Origin: Verrucomicrobiota bacterium
Lineage (GTDB): Bacteria > Verrucomicrobiota > Verrucomicrobiia > Limisphaerales > JAFGQR01
NCBI GenBank assembly: GCA_016935555.1
Contig: JAFGQR010000116.1
Span: 1 to 39,830 of the forward strand
Length of the DNA stretch: 39,830 nucleotides
Reading direction: 5' to 3'
Shown here: positions 35,682 to 39,830 of the stretch, piece by piece
Numbering within the stretch: the stretch's first letter is position 1
How the letters are laid out: every line of letters starts with the position of its first letter
The notes under the pieces: model-generated
What the model saw: the letters and a program-made list of their open reading frames with translations, nothing else
Databases searched by the model: none
What the model was told of the DNA's origin: nothing
Program-made: the position numbers and the translations under genes

Positions 35682-36992
35682 TCAGAATCGGTACGTGAAA
35701 ATCAAGGAAACAATGTCGGCCAGATAATCGCCGCCCCGGCGGTTCGAATCCTTTCTCAGAAACCGATAGGTGACGCGCCCGGAGAGTTTGGCGGTGAGCA
35801 TGCGGGCGGCGGAAAAGCCGGCGCTCAGGTAGGCATAGCGTTCACCCCCGCGACTGTCCTCCTCGCCGAATTGGAAGCTGACGGGCGTGGTGAGGTGGAT
35901 CTCGTGGAGAAAGAGCCACTGGGGATTCCAGTGGGCATAGGTGACCGTTAGCGGACGGGTCCGGGAGCCGTACTCGAGGCCGGTCCGGACATGGTGGCCG
36001 ATGGAAAGGCGGTGCCGCATCAGCCTGCCGGGGTCGTGGGACAGGGAGACGTCGCCATACGGGTTCCCGGAATCCGGTCCTGTCATGGTCCAGCCGCTCG
36101 ATTGACTTTCATAATACGTGTAGCCCGCCCGCAGCTTCAGCCCGAGATGGGAGGAGAGCTGGCTCTGGTAAAACAAGCCGGCGCTGTATTGCAGCGCGTC
36201 GTTCACCCGCGCGTCGGTGTAATCCACCGTGGTGAGGCCCAGTTCGGGCCCGATCGAACTCTCCGGGCCGAGCGCCAGGCCGCCCCGGGCAAACACAATC
36301 TCAGACCTACCATCGGCAAGCCGCAGCACCGAGTTGAGCGAAAGGTAGTCGGCATGATCGTAACCCAGCGTCAAAACGAGCGCGTTCAGATCCCAGTGCG
36401 CCGTCACCCCGGCCACATTCTCGAGCCGCTGGTAATCCTCGCGGTTGCTCGCCACCGGGATTTCGCCCACGTCGGTCTGAATGGTCACCCGGTCATGCAC
36501 GTTGAACAGGAAATCCCCCACGCTCAAGTCGAAGCCAAGCTCGGATCCGGGCTCGATGTAAAAACGGTCGAACTCCGCGTGGGTCAGGTATTTCAAGTAC
36601 CCCAGGCCGAAGTTGATGTTGAGGCTGTTCTTCTCGGTGATGGTCCATCGCATCGCGGTGTCCGCCTGGGGCCGCAGAATGCCGTCCGCCCGCGGATCGT
36701 CGTCCGAATAACTGATGTTGTCGTGGGCCTGGATGCCCGCCGAGGCCTGAAACCGCCATGCCAGCGGCCCCAGCTTCAAATTGTAATACCCGAACGTCGA
36801 CGCCGCACGGCGGCGCGCCTCGGCGGCGGCCTCGCCGGCCAGCGACATCCGAATCGCCTCCTGGGCCGTCACGGTCAGCGCGGCTGCCGTCCCTAACAGC
36901 AGCCCCGCCAACCACGCGCCGCCGCGGGCCCAGCGCCGCCGGACCGCGGTTCGCCGTGTTCGATTTCGTGCTGTCAACGCGTGTTTGATCAC
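35682..36992 (-). CDS. Outer-membrane beta-barrel protein of the EPS locus
   Basis: 436-residue protein starting with GTG at 36992, with a long basic N-region and a hydrophobic core (GAWLAGLLLGTAAALTV) cleaved before QEA. The mature part is rich in amphipathic strands (SLNINFGLGYLKYLTH, DLNALVLTLGYDHADYL, LGLKLRAGYTYYES, AKLSGRVTYRFL). It ends in SLIFTYRF, with the terminal Phe of outer-membrane barrels recognised by the Bam machine. It looks like the 'outer membrane beta-barrel' proteins found beside Wza/Wzc-like genes in Verrucomicrobia, and may supply the export channel missing in the short Wza-like neighbour. No Shine-Dalgarno is evident. The start codon is 24 nt after the 3' end of tRNA-Asp on the same strand, so transcription may originate at or before the tRNA. 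Confidence 0.82.
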   Translation of the reverse strand: MIKHALTARNRTRRTAVRRRWARGGAWLAGLLLGTAAALTVTAQEAIRMSLAGEAAAEARRRAASTFGYYNLKLGPLAWRFQASAGIQAHDNISYSDDDPRADGILRPQADTAMRWTITEKNSLNINFGLGYLKYLTHAEFDRFYIEPGSELGFDLSVGDFLFNVHDRVTIQTDVGEIPVASNREDYQRLENVAGVTAHWDLNALVLTLGYDHADYLSLNSVLRLADGRSEIVFARGGLALGPESSIGPELGLTTVDYTDARVNDALQYSAGLFYQSQLSSHLGLKLRAGYTYYESQSSGWTMTGPDSGNPYGDVSLSHDPGRLMRHRLSIGHHVRTGLEYGSRTRPLTVTYAHWNPQWLFLHEIHLTTPVSFQFGEEDSRGGERYAYLSAGFSAARMLTAKLSGRVTYRFLRKDSNRRGGDYLADIVSLIFTYRF

Positions 36993-37016
36993 GATACGGA
37001 AGCAGGCGTGGGAGCA

Positions 37017-37093
37017 TGGCGGGAGTGGCGGGGCTCGAACCCGTAACCTCTGCCGTGACAGGGCAGCGCTCTAACCGATTGAGCTACACCCCC
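37017..37093 (-). tRNA. tRNA-Asp (GTC)
   Basis: The minus-strand cloverleaf is complete. The acceptor stem GGGGGTG pairs with CACTCCC (one G-U), followed by U8/A9. The D stem is GCTC/GAGC, and the anticodon arm is CTGCC-CTGTCAC-GGCAG with anticodon GTC. The variable loop is AGGTT, and the T arm has the TTCGAGC loop. The discriminator is G and CCA is encoded. The antisense open frame across it is a well-known artefact of tRNA genes. Confidence 0.96.
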
Positions 37094-37135
37094 GCGTACC
37101 GGGGCCGCGCAAATTATAGGATGCCGCCCGCCCCG

Positions 37136-37417
37136 TCAACGCCGAAGTGCAGAATTTGCGGCCAGCCGGCCAGCGGCCACCGTCTCCGCGGCGTGCACCA
37201 AACCAGCCCCCCGGCCCCGGCGCGCAGGCTCGCAGGCGCCGCGGTCCCCACCAGAGCGCAGAGGAAACTGGCCTGGAAAAGCGCCAAAACCTCCCCGCAA
37301 GCTCGGCGACGGGAATTCTGCCTTGAAAGCCTCGCTTGGCTTTTGCGAAACCGCCTCGTAGCGTCGGAGCACCGCCGCGACATCCTCTTCCACGGCAGGG
37401 TGGTATTCGCCCCTCAC
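37136..37417 (-). pseudogene. Truncated ParE/RelE-like toxin
   Basis: A reading frame begins with GTG at 37417, overlapping the antitoxin stop by four bases (GTGA), as is usual for toxin-antitoxin pairs. The first 35 or so residues look like the N-terminus of a ParE/RelE toxin: YHPAVEEDVAAVLRRYEAVS then EAFKAEF. After about position 37310 the frame loses all resemblance to the family. The expected strand motifs (FPYHLIYR-like, RHPxYGxxR-like) are absent in all three frames. The gene is therefore probably a remnant whose middle and end were lost by deletion or replaced by unrelated DNA. No function should be expected. Confidence 0.5.
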
Positions 37418-37563
37418 TGTTTCGAGGGGGCCTCCACTCGCTCCGACCATTTCTCGCCCAGGGGCGGCAAGGAATCCAGCAGCGACTGCGCGAGCAACAC
37501 CCGCTGCTCCACCGGCAAAGCTGACACCGTCTTTTCGATCTGTTCAATCGCCGACATGCCCAT
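37414..37563 (-). CDS. Addiction-module antitoxin-like small protein
   Basis: 49-residue protein (ATG at 37563, alternative ATG at 37557). MSAIEQIEKTVSALPVEQRV and LLAQSLLDSLPPLGEKWSE match the putative addiction-module component family (TIGR02574-like), whose members neutralise ParE/RelE toxins. Typical members are about 60-75 residues; this one stops shortly after the helix-turn, at VEAPSKQ, so the C-terminal toxin-binding half is shortened. Its stop codon overlaps the start of the truncated toxin frame. Upstream in-frame codons to 38043 are open but consist of unrelated or decayed sequence. The pair is probably a dead or dying toxin-antitoxin module. Confidence 0.55.
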   Translation of the reverse strand: MGMSAIEQIEKTVSALPVEQRVLLAQSLLDSLPPLGEKWSERVEAPSKQ

Positions 37564-37967
37564 AAACTGCCGCACCCGCTCGCCGTTGGCAAGCCTCGGC
37601 AACTGGCGGAGAACATCTGGTTCGACCGAAAGCCAACGATTCCCCACTGCCGGCGTGCGACAACCATTCCTTGGGGGCCAAATCCCGGGGCAAGGAATCG
37701 CCACGGGGCCGCGCGGCCTACCATGGAAGGCGGAGGCGGTAAAGTGGTTCGGGATCGAGCCGGAGGTGCCGGAGAATGTCATCCAGGCGCCGATGGAGAC
37801 CGTTGCCTGAGTAACGCGCTCTGTGGCGCCGATTGGGGAAGCACGCCATTCACTTCTTCCACCGGTGTAGAGAGAAGAAAGCCGCGGACGATCCTGATCT
37901 GGGGCAGATTTGGCAATTTTGTGGCCGCCTCGACGCTCGCGGTTAGCAGGTGACGGGGCAGACTTCA
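37564..37967. other. Decayed region, no intact gene
   Basis: About 400 bp without a supportable gene. Minus-strand frames contain short protein-like scraps. One is LHRRLDDILRHLRLDPEP (about 37735-37795) and another is NRWLSVEPDVLRQLP just before the antitoxin, faintly like an excisionase-type helix-turn-helix start. They lie in different frames, broken by stops. I read this as the debris of small accessory genes. Confidence 0.4.
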
Positions 37968-38040
37968 TCGGAAACTTTGTCGGGGACTTTGTCGACCTCA
38001 TGTGCCCCGGAATCGACAAAGTGTACGACAAAGTTTCCGA
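37968..38040. repeat. 28-bp inverted repeat with internal ACTTTGTCG repeats
   Basis: The left arm (37968-37995) and right arm (38013-38040) are complementary over 25 of 28 bases; only the central GGG of the left arm (opposite GTA) fails to pair. The loop is 17 bases. Each arm contains two copies of a CTTTGTCG-type unit, so the element is both inverted and internally direct-repeated. It sits 17 nt downstream of the beta-helix gene's stop and could act as its 3' hairpin. No T-run follows. Confidence 0.75.
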
Positions 38041-38057
38041 CAATGGCAGGAGGCTTT

Positions 38058-39322
38058 TCAGGGGCCTTGAACCCCGATGCGATAGAAGAACGGTCCAGCA
38101 CCGACCGCGTTAGTATCGGTGTAGGTGGTTGTGCCGGCTTGGCCGGGGACATCCGTAGCGGCGGGCATGAAGCACGGGGTCGCCCCCAGGTTCGTGCTGC
38201 ACTCAACGACATAGTTCATCCCGGCTACACTCTGCCACGTCAAAGTGATCCCGCTCTGCGGGATGCCGTCCGATGATGCCGACAGCAGACGCAGGACGGA
38301 CAGGGCGTTGGTGGGATCGGTCAGGCAGCGCCACTCCTGCCAGGTGCTGTGGCCGTCGGCGTCCGGGTCGGTGGCATCGGCCGAGCCGTCGGTGGGCAGG
38401 CAGAATTGGTGGAGCCAGGCGTAGGAGATCATCGAACCTGCCCTTGGCATTCGTAGGCGCCGATGTCGACGGTGCCCGTGACGATGCGCGGATTTCCGTC
38501 GAGGTCGGTGGGACCCGGGGCGTAGGCATTGAGACCGGCGTTGATGCAGGAGGACCCGGGGTGCAGGCGCAGGTCGCCGCCGGCGTAATCCACGAACAGT
38601 GGCGCGTTGGTGATGTTGCCGACAAAAGGTTCCTGCCAACCCTCAGGCACGGGCAGTGGCGTGGTGCAACTGTAGTTGATCGTGGCACCCGGGTTGTAGT
38701 TCGCACAATGTGGAGCCGTATTGAAGTAGATGATGCAGTTTCTGAGGATGCTGGAGGGGCCAAAGGGAGCATAGCGCACTCCACCCCCATCTGCTGCCGA
38801 GTTACTGGTCAGTATGCAAAGGGAAACCACCGCATTTGTCGAGTCGCACCACACCCCGCCCCCGCCGCAATCGTCGAGCCCGGTGTCCAAATTCGTTCTA
38901 GTCCCCCCGTTGGTCAGGGTGAATCCGGACAGGCTGGCGCCGTCGGCCAAATAGACGCACCGGATCGCGCCGTCCCCGTTGGTGGTGCCGGGCACCTGGT
39001 AGCCTTGGATCACCGTGAACTGTGGGCCGTTGACGCTCCGCACTGCCAACGGCTTGTCCACCGCCACGCGGTTGACCAACAGGTTGGTCCCCACCGTCCG
39101 GCCGCCCGTGGCGTAAACTCCGTTGGTGACCACAATCTCGTCAAACAACGCAGCGGCGTCTACGGCGTCCTGGATAGTGTGGGCGGCCGTTGACCAAGTG
39201 GTGTAGGGTAGCGCGGGACTGGTGCTGTTGGCGTCCACGTAACGCAAGCCGGCGGAGCCGATTGCGGTGCTGGCCACGAGCAGCAGGAGCCAGACGGGGA
39301 TGGAGGTAATAGAACTGAACAT
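38058..39322 (-). pseudogene. Frameshifted choice-of-anchor Q / beta-helix protein
   Basis: Secreted right-handed beta-helix protein of about 420 residues, broken by one frameshift. The start ATG at 39322 gives a signal peptide (MFSSITSIPVWLLLLVAST); the longer frame to 39472 only translates repeats. Frame 1 (39322-38429) has RYVDANSTSPALPYTTWSTA, TIQDAVDAAALFDEIVVTNG, beta-helix rungs, and the choice-of-anchor Q end GPTDLDGNPRIVTGTVDIGA, then stops after GAYECQGQVR. The normal continuation, SYAWLHQFCLPTDGSADATD, WQEWRCLTDPTNALSVLRL and a VVECSTNLGATP module, follows in the next frame down to the stop at 38058. The shift lies within about 15 bases of 38440, near AAGGGCAGG. It could be a true mutation, a sequencing error or recoding. 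The C-terminal module resembles that of the giant protein. Confidence 0.8.
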
Positions 39323-39360
39323 CGAGCGTCGAAGATCGCACAGCCAACGTTGACCCCCGC

Positions 39361-39438
39361 CGCCTGCCGCCTGACCCCTGACCCCTGAACCCTGGCCCTT
39401 GAACCCTGAACCCTGAACCCCGAACCTCGAACCTCGGA
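39361..39438. repeat. Simple tandem repeat tract (CCCTGAA-type)
   Basis: Degenerate 7- to 9-base units alternate here: CCTGACC, CCTGAACCC, CTTGAACCC, CGAACCTCGAACCTCGG. They sit immediately upstream of the beta-helix gene. They resemble the text-like intergenic repeats of Verrucomicrobia and the tract at 11631-11765. Translation gives the meaningless GVQGSGFKGQGSGVRGQ, which is why the gene start was placed downstream. Confidence 0.75.
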
Positions 39439-39456
39439 TCTGATTTGCTTTCATAG

Positions 39457-39645
39457 TTGTTCTGTGTCGCACCAGGACAAATCCCGCACGACGTTTTGTC
39501 CGTTCAACTGGGTCCTACAACGAAACGCGGTAAACTTTACGGGATTTCTGCAGGCGAGCCACAACGGGACGCGATTCTGGGCCGACGCAAGATCGGAAAG
39601 ACGAGTCTGGTGCTCCAAGCCGCGCGCCGCGCGCAAGTCGCCTAA
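39457..39645 (+). pseudogene. Fragment of a P-loop ATPase
   Basis: The end of this short frame reads DAILGRRKIGKTSLVLQAAR (about 39570-39630). GRRKIGKTS is a Walker A of the GRRRIGKTSL type seen in AAA/STAND-like ATPases. The frame stops after another six residues with a TAA at 39643-39645, exactly at the start of the palindromic element. Nothing resembling the rest of an ATPase follows. Upstream there is no conserved N-terminus, and the start used is nominal. Probably a gene fragment cut off by the adjacent repeat or mobile element. Confidence 0.45.
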
Positions 39646-39830
39646 GAGCCTATCTGAGAATTGCAAGGGGCGCTGCGGCGAGGGATTTTGGCCGGGGCCA
39701 AAGGCGGCGAGGCCGGCGCATCCCCGTCCCGCGACGGCGGGATAACGGCCGAGCCAACGACGGCCCCGGCCAAAAGACCCGCCGCCCGGAGGGTTTTCGC
39801 AGAAAAGGCCGTCTGGCTTCGTTGCTCCTC
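39643..39830. mobile_element. Possible mobile or REP-like element with nested palindromes, runs off the edge
   Basis: From TAAGAGCCTATCTGAGAATT the character of the DNA changes. A perfect 14-bp inverted repeat, TTTTGGCCGGGGCC (39686-39699) and GGCCCCGGCCAAAA (39762-39775), encloses a smaller hairpin TCCCG/CGGGA (39727-39742). GAGCCTATCTGAGA resembles ends of IS5-like insertion sequences as I remember them, but no transposase is in view. The minus strand stays open to the right edge (LRAAGLLAGAVVGSAVIPP) and may be coding or chance. A repeat element or IS end is the best guess. Confidence 0.4.

Noticed and set aside
36400..37016. Integration hotspot at the 3' end of tRNA-Asp
   Set aside because: The 3' side holds the EPS operon, not an integrase; no repeat of the tRNA end was found in the window.
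37016..37810. 264-codon plus-strand frame beginning MAGVAGLEPVTSAVTGQRS
   Set aside because: This peptide is the familiar mistranslation of the antisense of tRNA-Asp, and the rest overlaps decayed DNA.
39643..39830. CRISPR array
   Set aside because: The repeats are nested palindromes without regularly spaced direct repeats; no Cas gene is in the window.

Overview
The window looks like a chromosomal segment of a GC-rich Verrucomicrobiota bacterium, probably from the Limisphaerales/Pedosphaera side of the phylum. This is an inference from gene content. It has many secreted CAZyme-like proteins, a giant lamin-tail/CotH/Ig protein, and a 'choice-of-anchor' beta-helix protein. The last two share the C-terminal 'STNL'-type module common in that phylum. 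Short text-like repeats such as GAACCCTGAACCCT also appear between genes. A pyruvate:ferredoxin oxidoreductase and a biotin synthase of the kind seen in anaerobes suggest anaerobic or facultative energy metabolism.

Positions 1-11,570 hold a block of secreted carbohydrate-active genes: a GH140/DUF4038-type glycosidase (+), an aldose 1-epimerase and a double-domain alpha/beta hydrolase (-, one operon), a Tat-exported GH5 enzyme (+), a GH38-like enzyme (-), and a CehA/McbA-type metallohydrolase coupled by a GTGA overlap to a small BamE/SmpA-like lipoprotein (-). No transporter, SusC/D pair or regulator is visible among them. Positions 12,008-22,519 are a single 10.5-kb gene for a secreted mosaic protein of about 3,500 residues.

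Positions 22,784-29,669 are co-directional: nifJ-type PFOR, a dihydroorotate-dehydrogenase-like flavoprotein, a TYW1/COG0731-like radical SAM protein, and a 313-residue protein I do not recognise. On the opposite strand are a Tat-exported sugar-phosphate-isomerase-like TIM barrel and thiD (5 nt apart). Divergent from these is bioB, whose auxiliary-cluster cysteines are changed. Positions 32,882-36,992 (-) form a compact exopolysaccharide-export operon (outer-membrane barrel, Wza-like, Wzc-like). It starts only 24 nt after a tRNA-Asp gene.

From 37,100 to the right end the window is decayed accessory DNA. It contains a shortened addiction-module antitoxin and a truncated ParE-like toxin, a 28-bp inverted repeat, a frameshifted beta-helix protein, a simple-sequence tract, and a fragment of a P-loop ATPase. 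That fragment stops exactly where a nested-palindrome repeat element begins. No CRISPR array, rRNA or complete transposase was found. The most unusual items are the biotin synthase ligand pattern, the hydrolase with one apparently dead catalytic domain, the giant CotH protein, and the palindromic repeats in the right-hand region.
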